Source: Leptospira hartskeerlii (GTDB lineage Bacteria > Spirochaetota > Leptospiria > Leptospirales > Leptospiraceae). From it: a stretch of 64,000 bases of DNA. The notes beneath the pieces are model-generated. The model saw only the letters and a program-made list of their open reading frames with translations. It ran no database searches and had not been told where the DNA came from. Below are positions 54,173 through 62,585 of this stretch, one piece after another (positions within the stretch are counted from its first letter, which is position 1; each line of letters begins with the position of its first letter). Both the position numbers and the translations under genes were made by a program. The DNA lies in assembly GCF_002811475.1 (NCBI RefSeq), contig NZ_NPDL01000001.1, forward strand, positions 186,001 to 250,000. The letters run 5' to 3'.

Positions 54173-55918
54173 TTAATTCTCCGATTGGATCACTAAAGTG
54201 GATTGTGGGGTTTTGGAGTGTTTCACATCCAAACCATAAATCAGCACAGTAGGCACCGAGTATTGTGAATCGAAAGTGTCGATTGCAATCGCGATCTTAT
54301 TTCCCGCAGGAACATCATAAGCTACCGCATTTAGATCGATAGACATATCTTTTGTTTCATACCATCCTGCGTCGAAAATAGTTCCGGTCCCATGAGTGAT
54401 CAAAGTAGCGGTGCCGTATTTATCTACATCGTAGAAGTAAACGTTCACGTTAGCCTTTCCTAAACTAGAAGAGATCCTTCCGTTCCAGAACATTTTACCT
54501 CTGATCTTCACTGTAGAACTTAAGGTAGAAGATTGATAAACAATACCGTTCACTCTGCTTACCAAACCTAAATTGGTAGTTACAGGAATTTCAGCATGAG
54601 CAGCAAGAATATCCGAAAGTAAAGGAAATCCAGTACTCGCTACAGTGTCTGCTCCGGAAAGAATTCCTGTATTCGTAACGGTAGTATTTTGGCTCGTAGA
54701 TAATTCTCCGTTAGTGAACAAGCCTCTTGGTTTCAGATAAAAAGTTTTATCGGAAACAGTCGGAGAAGGCCAAGAAGGAAGAGTTACGCGAGGGCCAGCA
54801 AAACGTTTTTGGAAAGTAACTTGAGGTTTGTCCATGATCCCGTTATTGATCCCTTTCAACCAATAATCGAACCAATCGTATGCGTTATCCCAAACAGTGC
54901 CGGAAAAACCTAGGATGCCACCGATTTCTGCGGAAGCATGGATTCCTTCGTTCATTAAAAGTTTTTTCGGAATTTGGATTTTTGCAAAATAATCCAAAAC
55001 CGCATTCGGGTTAAATAAGAAGTCCTCGAAGTTATTCGAGATCATTACAGACTTACCTGAAGAAGCATTCAATTGTCCTACAAAAGTTTCCGGAGAACGA
55101 TCTGCTGCCCATGTAGTTACAGCATCGATATCCGTATGTTGTAGAAGTTTTCCGAAATTCTGTGCGATGATCGGATCAGGTCTTCCTGTTATATAACTGG
55201 AAGCAACAAGCAATAATCCCCAGATTAATCTAGGAGTATCGTTGCCATAAAGAGAACGTTTGAGATTTCCCCATCCGCTCATTGCAACCGCAGTTTTAAT
55301 TCTAGGTTCAGTGCTCACGCCCGCTAAAGAAATTCCAGCACCATAAGAGATACCTGAAATACCGATGTTTGCAGAATCGGTTTGAGTGTTCGCAAGCAAC
55401 CAATCGATAATTTTGCTCAAATCTGCTCTGTCTTTTGGACCGGCAGTATCAATGAGTCCTCCGGAAGCTCCGAAACCTCTTGTGCTATAAGAGAGAACGA
55501 TATATCCCTTTTTAGCGAGTTTCGCAGCAGGAACCAGATACTCGTATTTGTTCAATGCCCAGCTGTTCACAAAAATTACAGTTGGGTATTTTCCGGTAGG
55601 GGAAGGTAGAGAAGGTGTGAAAAGGCTCGCTTCTAACACAACTCCGTCGTTTGCAGTTACCTTAATAGTATTGTCGAAAGTGAAACTTCCGTCGCTCTCT
55701 TGCGCGAATGCGTTTTGGATCTCACCACTTGAATCTTCTAACTCGGAAACACCTTTGTTTCCTGCAGCTTGAGCCAGGCTTGGATCTAAGGAAGCTAAGA
55801 GGGCGGCAGCTTCCGCATTTTGAGAAGAATCACTTTTACAAGAGTAAAAAGATCCTCCTAAGATCAGCATTAGTATGCAAAATCGCATAACTAACGTTCG
55901 GTATATTTTTCTCATCAC
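54173..55918 (-). CDS. S15 / CocE-type alpha/beta hydrolase, lipoprotein
   Basis: The 581-residue protein has a lipoprotein signal ending GSFYSC (Cys about residue 27). An S15-type hydrolase domain follows: YSTRGFGASGG (about residues 145-155), the nucleophile elbow GISGISYGAGISL (about 190-202), and a cap and His region (NEGIHASAEIGG, about 320-331). The C-terminal part is a jelly-roll-like domain. Relatives are X-Pro dipeptidyl-peptidases and cocaine-esterase-like acylases; the substrate cannot be told. A site AACGTTCGTT lies at 56066, upstream of the gene. Confidence 0.85.
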   Translation of the reverse strand: MMRKIYRTLVMRFCILMLILGGSFYSCKSDSSQNAEAAALLASLDPSLAQAAGNKGVSELEDSSGEIQNAFAQESDGSFTFDNTIKVTANDGVVLEASLFTPSLPSPTGKYPTVIFVNSWALNKYEYLVPAAKLAKKGYIVLSYSTRGFGASGGLIDTAGPKDRADLSKIIDWLLANTQTDSANIGISGISYGAGISLAGVSTEPRIKTAVAMSGWGNLKRSLYGNDTPRLIWGLLLVASSYITGRPDPIIAQNFGKLLQHTDIDAVTTWAADRSPETFVGQLNASSGKSVMISNNFEDFLFNPNAVLDYFAKIQIPKKLLMNEGIHASAEIGGILGFSGTVWDNAYDWFDYWLKGINNGIMDKPQVTFQKRFAGPRVTLPSWPSPTVSDKTFYLKPRGLFTNGELSTSQNTTVTNTGILSGADTVASTGFPLLSDILAAHAEIPVTTNLGLVSRVNGIVYQSSTLSSTVKIRGKMFWNGRISSSLGKANVNVYFYDVDKYGTATLITHGTGTIFDAGWYETKDMSIDLNAVAYDVPAGNKIAIAIDTFDSQYSVPTVLIYGLDVKHSKTPQSTLVIQSEN

Positions 55919-56065
55919 TATTCTCCATACGCTTTTTCAGTCTTTGACTTTTTAGCTAATTTATGGAGATGGAGTATAAGACAGTTATCAGTAAGGGTCG
56001 TCTTGGATTCGAATCTTGGACAAATTAAAAGGTCTTAATTTTTTATTTAAACAAATTTGGAAGAA

Positions 56066-56075
56066 AACGTTCGTT
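56066..56075. promoter_or_regulatory. AACGTTCGTT site
   Basis: This exact decamer lies between the AraC-type gene and the S15-type hydrolase gene, about 150 bases before the latter. The same decamer occurs at 61534, and a one-base variant occurs twice before the fatty acid synthase operon. It may bind the same regulator. Confidence 0.4.
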
Positions 56076-56078
56076 CAA

Positions 56079-57161
56079 TTAAAAGACTTTAGATTTTCGA
56101 AGATACTCTCTAGGAGAAACACCTTGTATAGATTTGAATGCAAGATTAAAAGTTGCCTTGGAATTGAAACCGGATCTGTAAGCTACTGAAAGAATATTGG
56201 CTCCTTCTTCTTTTTTTAAGATACGAACTGCTTCCGCTACACGGAAACCGTTTACGAACTTCGCGAAGTTAGTTCCCTTTCTCTGATTTAGAAATTCTGA
56301 AAGTTGATATGGTTTGATGTCTAACTGATTCGATAGTATAGAAAGAGAAAGATCTTCTTGTAGATAGATTTTTTCTTTTGTCATCAAACTTTCCAGACGA
56401 TTTTCCAGATCGGTTGTGTCTACACCTTCTAATCTGGAATTACGGTATGCATCTCTCATCGAAGGTCCCATCTCGCTGAAAACTTCCGGAGCATAAATTT
56501 GTGCTAGATAACCTGCAACTGCGTAAATGACAGTGCTTAGTACAGAAATGAATAATAAATTAATATCTCTAATTAAATAAGAAATAACAAGGATAGAAGT
56601 TACACTCCCGCTTCCGATCACAACGAAGAGGAGTATCCTTGCTCCTGCATCTTTCTTCAGTCTCTCCAACCGGAACGCAGCTCTCGTCTGCCAAACAATA
56701 GAAGAATAAAATACTAAATTCGCAGAATAAGCACCTAACAGTAGGATATCGGACCAACTTGTGGAACCTTTTTCGAAATAATCCACAGGACGGTTCCAAA
56801 AGATTTGAGGTAAAACTAAATACAGAATTGGAAATAAGATAAGTAGAAGTATTCCAGGAAGATAAAAACCCCTTTCGAAGGCTGTGAATTTCTCCTCTCG
56901 AACCGTAACAGAATACAAACTATACATTCCTGGTCCTAAAAACCAGGCGAATGGGATATGAAGATGGTTTAAAAACGAAGGTTCGAAATAAATCCCCTTC
57001 AAAAGAAAATAAACATATAAGAATTGGATAGAAACACAAAAAGATAATAAAGATAAGATCCTTAAACCTGCGTTCTTTTCCGGTCGGAGTAGGCATGCCA
57101 CAGAAAGGAGCATACAAAACAAAACTCCGAAGAATACGATCTCATGGAAATGAGGAACCAC
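56079..57161 (-). CDS. AraC-family regulator with membrane N-terminus
   Basis: The 360-residue protein starts at a GTG. Residues 5-215 hold about seven hydrophobic segments; the C-terminal 110 residues are an AraC/XylS DNA-binding domain, with LSILSNQLDIKPYQLSEFLNQRKGTNFAKFVNGFRV and the second helix-turn-helix ILSVAYRSGFNSKATFNLAFKSIQGVSPREYLR. Such membrane-anchored AraC regulators occur in spirochaetes and some other phyla and presumably sense envelope or lipid signals. The S15-type hydrolase follows 160 bases later on the same strand and is a plausible target. Confidence 0.88.
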   Translation of the reverse strand: MVPHFHEIVFFGVLFCMLLSVACLLRPEKNAGLRILSLLSFCVSIQFLYVYFLLKGIYFEPSFLNHLHIPFAWFLGPGMYSLYSVTVREEKFTAFERGFYLPGILLLILFPILYLVLPQIFWNRPVDYFEKGSTSWSDILLLGAYSANLVFYSSIVWQTRAAFRLERLKKDAGARILLFVVIGSGSVTSILVISYLIRDINLLFISVLSTVIYAVAGYLAQIYAPEVFSEMGPSMRDAYRNSRLEGVDTTDLENRLESLMTKEKIYLQEDLSLSILSNQLDIKPYQLSEFLNQRKGTNFAKFVNGFRVAEAVRILKKEEGANILSVAYRSGFNSKATFNLAFKSIQGVSPREYLRKSKVF

Positions 57162-57339
57162 GAACTAATTGGATGAATTTTTATCGCCTACTTGTCAAGT
57201 TCTTACGGTTAGAATAGGTGCCTGCAGATCCCTTTTCAGGGAAGAAACTTGGGTCGTTTTAGGCTAAATATCTCGGAAATAGACCCGTTTTTTAAGATTC
57301 CTTTCTAAGTTTTTGGGGAATTTTTTCGAAACTATTAGT

Positions 57340-58638
57340 ATGGCATTTCGAGGGTTCCTTTTTCTATTCTTCTTAATACCCTCTTATATATTTTCCGAAA
57401 CTCAAATACTGTTCCGATGGAAAATGAAATCCGGAGATGACCTGGAATTAAACGAATATCATAGAGTAAAGGCCAGACAGGGCCTCAGAGTTATCAATAG
57501 AGAAGATAAAAATCGCATTTTGTTAAAAGCGACTTCTTGTAAAAAGGAAGGCTGCGATTTTTCAGCAATATTCGATACATATATTAAATTTCCTGAATTA
57601 GATCCCGCTTTTTACAAAGACAAAACCTTTAAGAGTAAATTTCATATTTCTGAAACAGGTCAATATACCGTCCCTCCTGAATATAGTATGCCCAACCTAA
57701 GGTCATTGCCTAGTTTCTCCTCCAAAGAAGTTGGAGTTGGAGAAGAATGGACCAAACCTGCTTCTGAAAGTTTTCAATTTCCTACTGCGAGAATAGAGAT
57801 CCCAGTCCAAGCAAAATATGTTTATCAAGGAAAGGGAAACTGGGAATATGCAGGTAAAAAAGGGAACGCAGATCTGATCGAATATAATTATAATTTAATG
57901 AAGGAATCGGATCCGATTGCTCAGAATATTCCCTACAAAATTTACGGTTTTGCAAAAGGAAAAGTTTTCTTTGATTCCGAGCAAGGCGTTCCTCAATATA
58001 AGTATGTTCAGCTTGCTTATACATTCGTTTTTCCGAATGGGATCGCGCAAGAAATGTCTTTCGAGATCCACGGAGTTTATTCTAAACAAAACTCTGTTAC
58101 GGAAAACGATAAGGACAAAATTGCCGAAGAAGTCAAAAGGATCCTCGGGCCTTTTCCAGAAGGAACTGCTTATCCTAAAAAGAAACCGACCGGTAAAAAA
58201 GGGAATGGATTAGAATGGCCTGAATGGGAAGGAAATCCGGAAGAAGAAGTCGCGGATCGCGCACCTGTTGAGATCAGAAAATCGAATGAGGGTGTTGTAC
58301 TTTCTTTGGATAATCTTCTTTTCGATTATAATAAGTCCGAATTAAAGCCGGAAGCCAAAAAGGTTTTGGAAAGGATCGCAGACGTTTTGAAAAAATATCC
58401 GGATAGAGAAATTCGGATTGGCGGGCATACTGACGACAAAGGCAGCCAAGAATATAATCTCAAACTTTCGCAAGACAGAGCATTATCAGTTCTGCAAGAG
58501 TTAAGAGATTCTCATGGAATAGAAGAAACTAGAATGTCTTATCGAGGTTATGGAAAAACTCAACCTGTAACTGAAAATTCTACAGAATCAGGTAGGGCTA
58601 AAAACCGAAGAGTGGATATTACCATCGTTTTAGAATAG
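57340..58638 (+). CDS. OmpA-domain envelope protein
   Basis: The 432-residue protein has a signal peptide (about residues 1-20, ending IFSETQ), a 280-residue beta-rich periplasmic region and a C-terminal OmpA-type peptidoglycan-binding domain (about residues 325-430). The domain motifs are LFDYNKSELKPEAKKVLERIA, IRIGGHTDDKGSQEYNLKLSQDRA and GRAKNRRVDI. I chose the ATG at 57340; a TTG at 57313 would add nine residues. It links the outer layers to the cell wall. Confidence 0.88.
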   Translation: MAFRGFLFLFFLIPSYIFSETQILFRWKMKSGDDLELNEYHRVKARQGLRVINREDKNRILLKATSCKKEGCDFSAIFDTYIKFPELDPAFYKDKTFKSKFHISETGQYTVPPEYSMPNLRSLPSFSSKEVGVGEEWTKPASESFQFPTARIEIPVQAKYVYQGKGNWEYAGKKGNADLIEYNYNLMKESDPIAQNIPYKIYGFAKGKVFFDSEQGVPQYKYVQLAYTFVFPNGIAQEMSFEIHGVYSKQNSVTENDKDKIAEEVKRILGPFPEGTAYPKKKPTGKKGNGLEWPEWEGNPEEEVADRAPVEIRKSNEGVVLSLDNLLFDYNKSELKPEAKKVLERIADVLKKYPDREIRIGGHTDDKGSQEYNLKLSQDRALSVLQELRDSHGIEETRMSYRGYGKTQPVTENSTESGRAKNRRVDITIVLE

Positions 58639-58673
58639 TCTTCGGCTTTTGCTCTTATGTAAAAAGTTACTAA

Positions 58674-58901
58674 TTAAAAATAACTTTCACTGTCACATTC
58701 GTTAAAATGATTATTTTCCATTAAGCAGGAAAGAAGGATGCTATTATAGGATTCTGTTCCGGGGTCATGAGCAGCAACTGCTTGGCAAACTGCATCTCTC
58801 ATTACTTTTCTTCTGTCTTGGCAGCGTTTAACAGGATTACTTCCACAAGAGATAAAACCGAATATTAGAATAAGACAAGATATAACTTTCATTCTTTTCA
58901 C
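58674..58901 (-). CDS. Small cysteine-rich lipoprotein
   Basis: The 75-residue protein has a lipoprotein signal with lipobox FISCGS (Cys about residue 19) and a mature part with four further Cys residues (KRCQDRR, DAVCQA, LLSCLME, NECDSE), suggesting two disulfides. It is convergent with the OmpA-domain gene. Family not recognised. Confidence 0.7.
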   Translation of the reverse strand: MKRMKVISCLILIFGFISCGSNPVKRCQDRRKVMRDAVCQAVAAHDPGTESYNSILLSCLMENNHFNECDSESYF

Positions 58902-59004
58902 CTATTTCTGTTTGGATTAGCAAGCGGATAACATAACGAAGGGTATGGAAAAAGCAAGGAGTTTTGGTAAAAAGAGGTAGAGAAACTTTGGCGTAAAACG
59001 AATT

Positions 59005-61404
59005 CTATTCGTGAATATAACCCCAGCTTTCCAAGACCTTTCTTACTTCTTTTCCTAACGCAGCTTGTTCAGAAGATTCTGAATTTCCGGAAAGTCCAGC
59101 ATCGTTATAAAAATAAGGTAGTTTAGAAGTTTTGAATTCGTAAGGAAGTTTTGTAGAAACCACAGATTCAGGAGAATCTCTGTAAATTTTAGAACTCGCT
59201 TCCGATAGAATTCCCCATTTTCCGGATTTATAATCTTCCGGTTTTCCATCCTTAGAAATGGATAAACGAAATCCAAAAATAGGTTCTACAGTGTAGAAGG
59301 AGAGGATACTTTCTTTTCCTGCCGCTTGTTTGACTGTGAGAGATGCCGATTTTGTTTCTAATCTATTTTCGGTAAATGGAGTATCCGAATGTATTTTATA
59401 AATTCCAGCTTGGATACCTATCTCGATCTTACGAGTGCATTCTTTTTCGCAGGCGGGTAATCTGAGTTTATAAACATTTTTCTTTAAGCTGTGAGAGTCG
59501 AGATCCTGTCTAGCTTTTGTCAGAAGTGTTGAATTTGTAGAAGATAGATTTTGTAATTCTCCAGGATCGGAAACCAAGGAATAAAATTCCTCGGACATTT
59601 TATGAGGTTCTCCCTCCTTGGTTCTTCTTACAAAATCATAACCTGGATATCTACGAATCAGTTTATATTCTTTGGTTCGGATGGACTCTGAAAATCTTCC
59701 TTCAGTATATACAAATTCTTCGGATTGAGGACCTTCTTCTCCATATATTGCTTTAGAGTAATCGTTTCCATCGCAAGAATTCGGATCACAAGGTAATCCT
59801 AATGCGCCGACTAAAGTTGGGAAAAGAGAAAGTAAGGAAACTTGTTCGGAGAAAATTCTTTTTTCAATATTTGATTTTGCCGATGCAGGAGGATGAATGA
59901 TCCAAGGAACTTTGATCTCTTCGTCGTAATGAGTTTCTCCGTGGGCATGCAGATTTTCCGCCACGAAATGGTGATGATAATAATGCTCCATGGATTGTAA
60001 TTCTCCATGGTCAGCCACTACTGCAATCCAGGATTTATCGAAGGCTCCTGTCTTTTTAGCTTCTTCTAAAATTAATCCTATGACTTCGTCTGTATATAAG
60101 ATCTCCGCCATGTATTTTCTTACATAAGGATCATAACTATTCCAGATCTTTGGATCGGTCTTCTTTGCCAAAATATCCATATACTTTCTTTCCGGCAGAT
60201 AAGGATAATGCGGAGTATTGATATTTATGTGGAGAAAGAACCTTCTGTTTTTATTCTCATTTAAGAACTTTATAGATTCTGCAAGTATTAGTTCGGTGTC
60301 GTCTTTGTCTTTTCCAGGTTGAAATAGTTTATGAAACCCTAAATCTACTCCCACTCCTGTATAATCCAGGAGAAAGACATTATTCATAAGACTTGCAGTT
60401 ATGTAACCTTTGGATCTTAGATGATTCGGAAGTGTTTCCGGTTTTTTGGAATAGAATATTTTCCTATGAAGGTTACTGGAATAAAACCAAGCGTTTCCCA
60501 GACCTAATTCAGATGCGATCTTCGAAGTAAAAAAGGAGATCATACTCGGTTTAGTCCAATTTCCGTTAGAGAAAGCATTCTCAAAAACGATAGAATCGGA
60601 AGCAAGTTCGTCCAAATTAGGACTAGTGGGAATCGGAGAACCTCCGAATCCCAAACGATCCGGACGAAGAGCATCTACTACGATCAATATTACATTTTCT
60701 TTAGGTCCCCAAAGTTTTGGATCCGCTACAGACGCATATAATGTAGGCTGCCCTACAAATAAAAGATCGTTTTGATTTTTAGGGATCCATTCAAAATTCC
60801 AAGTGGTAGAAGGATTTTCTTCCAATGATTTGGAAAGGGATTCCGGGATCTTGATCTTATGATCGATCCATTCTCTTCCTTGGCTTTGAAGTTCGTCGGA
60901 GAATACGATCGAATCTCCTAACTTCACGATCAATTTTCCTGAACTCAGAATATTCTCCCCTGAAGTAGAAAGGGCAGTGGTGGAAAAATCCAAAACGACA
61001 TTTTGTAGATCGTAAAGTTTTGCTCCAGGAATAATAAACTCAGAAGAAATATCGCAACCACCGTTTTGGAATAAAAGTAAACTATCTCTGGATTCGTTTA
61101 GAAGAGTTTGTTTATCTTTTAAGATAGTAAGTTGAGTGTTTCTCCATTTTTCATGAAGGGGAAGTTCCGAATAACGGGATGGATTTTTTTTATAATGATA
61201 AGAGATCTTTTTAATGGCTTCTTCTGAATTTCCTTTGCATACACTTCCGGATTTTTTTAAAGAACGAAGTCCGTCCCAAACAGGAATTATGGTCTCTTCT
61301 TCTTTTGAAAACGATCCGGGAAAAATTTGCCTACAATCCTGTAAAAGATAACAAAGCAGGATAGGGATCATTAGCCTAGAAAGTTTGGAACCAAAAGAAA
61401 TCAT
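59005..61404 (-). CDS. Sulfatase-fold (alkaline phosphatase superfamily) lipoprotein
   Basis: The 799-residue protein begins with a lipoprotein-like signal (lipobox LLQDC). The catalytic domain (about residues 230-610) has VILIVVDALRPDRLG with the metal-binding Asp pair, and AFSNGNWTKPSMISFFTS where the nucleophile position is Thr in WTKPS rather than the Cys or Ser that becomes formylglycine. It also has NINTPHYPY, IAVVADHGELQ and HGETHYDEEI with further metal ligands. The Thr suggests phosphotransferase or phosphodiester hydrolysis rather than sulfatase action, but this is inference. The C-terminal 190 residues are a beta-rich extra domain. It is exported, probably to the outer envelope. 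Confidence 0.85.
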   Translation of the reverse strand: MISFGSKLSRLMIPILLCYLLQDCRQIFPGSFSKEEETIIPVWDGLRSLKKSGSVCKGNSEEAIKKISYHYKKNPSRYSELPLHEKWRNTQLTILKDKQTLLNESRDSLLLFQNGGCDISSEFIIPGAKLYDLQNVVLDFSTTALSTSGENILSSGKLIVKLGDSIVFSDELQSQGREWIDHKIKIPESLSKSLEENPSTTWNFEWIPKNQNDLLFVGQPTLYASVADPKLWGPKENVILIVVDALRPDRLGFGGSPIPTSPNLDELASDSIVFENAFSNGNWTKPSMISFFTSKIASELGLGNAWFYSSNLHRKIFYSKKPETLPNHLRSKGYITASLMNNVFLLDYTGVGVDLGFHKLFQPGKDKDDTELILAESIKFLNENKNRRFFLHININTPHYPYLPERKYMDILAKKTDPKIWNSYDPYVRKYMAEILYTDEVIGLILEEAKKTGAFDKSWIAVVADHGELQSMEHYYHHHFVAENLHAHGETHYDEEIKVPWIIHPPASAKSNIEKRIFSEQVSLLSLFPTLVGALGLPCDPNSCDGNDYSKAIYGEEGPQSEEFVYTEGRFSESIRTKEYKLIRRYPGYDFVRRTKEGEPHKMSEEFYSLVSDPGELQNLSSTNSTLLTKARQDLDSHSLKKNVYKLRLPACEKECTRKIEIGIQAGIYKIHSDTPFTENRLETKSASLTVKQAAGKESILSFYTVEPIFGFRLSISKDGKPEDYKSGKWGILSEASSKIYRDSPESVVSTKLPYEFKTSKLPYFYNDAGLSGNSESSEQAALGKEVRKVLESWGYIHE

Positions 61405-61532
61405 AAGAACAAGGACAGAATTTTACTTGAGGGGTCCGCTTACAACACTTATAGTCCGCCACGCGGGCTTCAGGAGCGAAGCGACTATCATCCGGATGAA
61501 CACCATTCAGTCGGCGGTTGTTTGAGCGAACA

Positions 61533-61545
61533 GAACGTTCGTTAA
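61533..61545 (+). promoter_or_regulatory. GAACGTTCGTTAA site upstream of the dehydratase pair
   Basis: GAACGTTCGTTAA lies 104 bases before the HadA-like start. It contains the decamer AACGTTCGTT also found at 56066, and is close to the repeated sites before the fatty acid synthase. Confidence 0.45.
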
Positions 61546-61648
61546 TAAAAATTCAATGGACCTGTGGGATCGGTGTCTAAAAAATAGGGCCGTAGAAACG
61601 ATCTTCGATCCTTCGAAGGTTTTTAAACCAATCCAAAGGAAAAGGATT

Positions 61649-62101
61649 ATGGCAGAAAAAGGCATTTCAAAAGACCTGATCGGCACAAAACTCGACTCCT
61701 ACGAATTCGACGTAGAGAGAGGAAAGATAAAAGAGTTCTGTCTAGCGATCGGCGAAAGCAATCCGATATACTTCGATCTAGAAGCGGCAAAAAAAGCGGG
61801 ATACGAGGACATTCCAGCTCCTCCTACATTTCCCACAGTGATCCAGTTTTGGGGATATCCTAAAATATGGAAAGATATGGAGAACATGGGGGTTGACACT
61901 TCCAGGATCCTACATCTAAAAGAAAAATATAATTATGTTAAAACTCTTTATCCTGGTAGAGTTTCTTCTCAGGGAGAATGTGTTAACGTAACCGTGGGTA
62001 AGATGGATACTATGACTTTCCGCACAACCATTCGTAATGCGAAAGGTGAAACTGTAATAGAAGCAGAGATGTCCATTTTCATCCGTAAACCGGAACAATA
62101 A
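61649..62101 (+). CDS. HadA-like non-catalytic dehydratase subunit (MaoC N-type)
   Basis: The 150-residue protein has a single hot-dog domain of the FAS1-like dehydratase N-terminal type: [19 protein letters not shown], then [20 protein letters not shown], where the catalytic Asp/His pair of the active subunit is replaced (ESNPIY). This matches the pattern of mycobacterial HadA, the substrate-binding partner of HadB. The ATG at 61649 follows AAAGGA; a longer frame from 61556 is not needed. The active partner follows 13 bases later. Confidence 0.85.
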   Translation: MAEKGISKDLIGTKLDSYEFDVERGKIKEFCLAIGESNPIYFDLEAAKKAGYEDIPAPPTFPTVIQFWGYPKIWKDMENMGVDTSRILHLKEKYNYVKTLYPGRVSSQGECVNVTVGKMDTMTFRTTIRNAKGETVIEAEMSIFIRKPEQ

Positions 62102-62114
62102 TAGGAGGATTAAG

Positions 62115-62531
62115 ATGAGTAAGATTGAATTCGACAAGTACGAAGTAGGACAAGAACTCCCTCCTTTAAAAGTGGATACTATTACACATGCGCATCTGGT
62201 ACGTTATGCGGGAGCGAGCGGTGACTTCAACCCGATCCATAACGATCCTGATTTCGCTCGTAAGACCGGATTAGACGGAACTATTGCTCATGGTATGTTT
62301 GTAATGGCTCAGATTGGAAGACTTTGCACTTCTTGGGCGGATCAAAAACAGATCAAAGAATTCGGGGTCACTTTCAAAGCTATGACCAAGCCTGGACAAA
62401 AACTAACTTGTTCCGGAAAGATCAAACGTAAGAAAGAAGAAAACGGAGAGAAAATTCTAACAGTTGCTGTAGAAGCTTCCGATGAATCTGGAGAAGTAAA
62501 AGCTTCCGGAGAATTAGTAGTTATCTGCTAA
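62115..62531 (+). CDS. HadB-like catalytic (R)-hydratase/dehydratase subunit
   Basis: The 138-residue MaoC-type hot-dog protein carries the hydratase-2 motif YAGASGDFNPIHNDPDFARKTG (about residues 31-52), with catalytic Asp and His intact, and GTIAHGMFVMAQIGRL. It would interconvert 3-hydroxyacyl and enoyl thioesters with the upstream subunit, as HadAB does in mycobacterial FAS-II. An AGGAGG ribosome-binding site precedes it. A terminator follows. Given the FAS-I locus in the same window, a role in acyl-chain building is plausible, and beta-oxidation is the alternative. Confidence 0.88.
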   Translation: MSKIEFDKYEVGQELPPLKVDTITHAHLVRYAGASGDFNPIHNDPDFARKTGLDGTIAHGMFVMAQIGRLCTSWADQKQIKEFGVTFKAMTKPGQKLTCSGKIKRKKEENGEKILTVAVEASDESGEVKASGELVVIC

Positions 62532-62554
62532 TTTTTTTATTTCTTTAATTAAGA

Positions 62555-62580
62555 AAGCCTCCGGTTTCGGGGGCTTTTTT
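62555..62580 (+). terminator. Intrinsic terminator after the dehydratase pair
   Basis: AAGCCTCCG (62555-62563) pairs with CGGGGGCTT (62568-62576) with one G-T wobble and a 4-base loop; a run of T follows. It lies between convergent genes and stops the rightward transcript. Confidence 0.85.
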
Positions 62581-62585
62581 TATAC

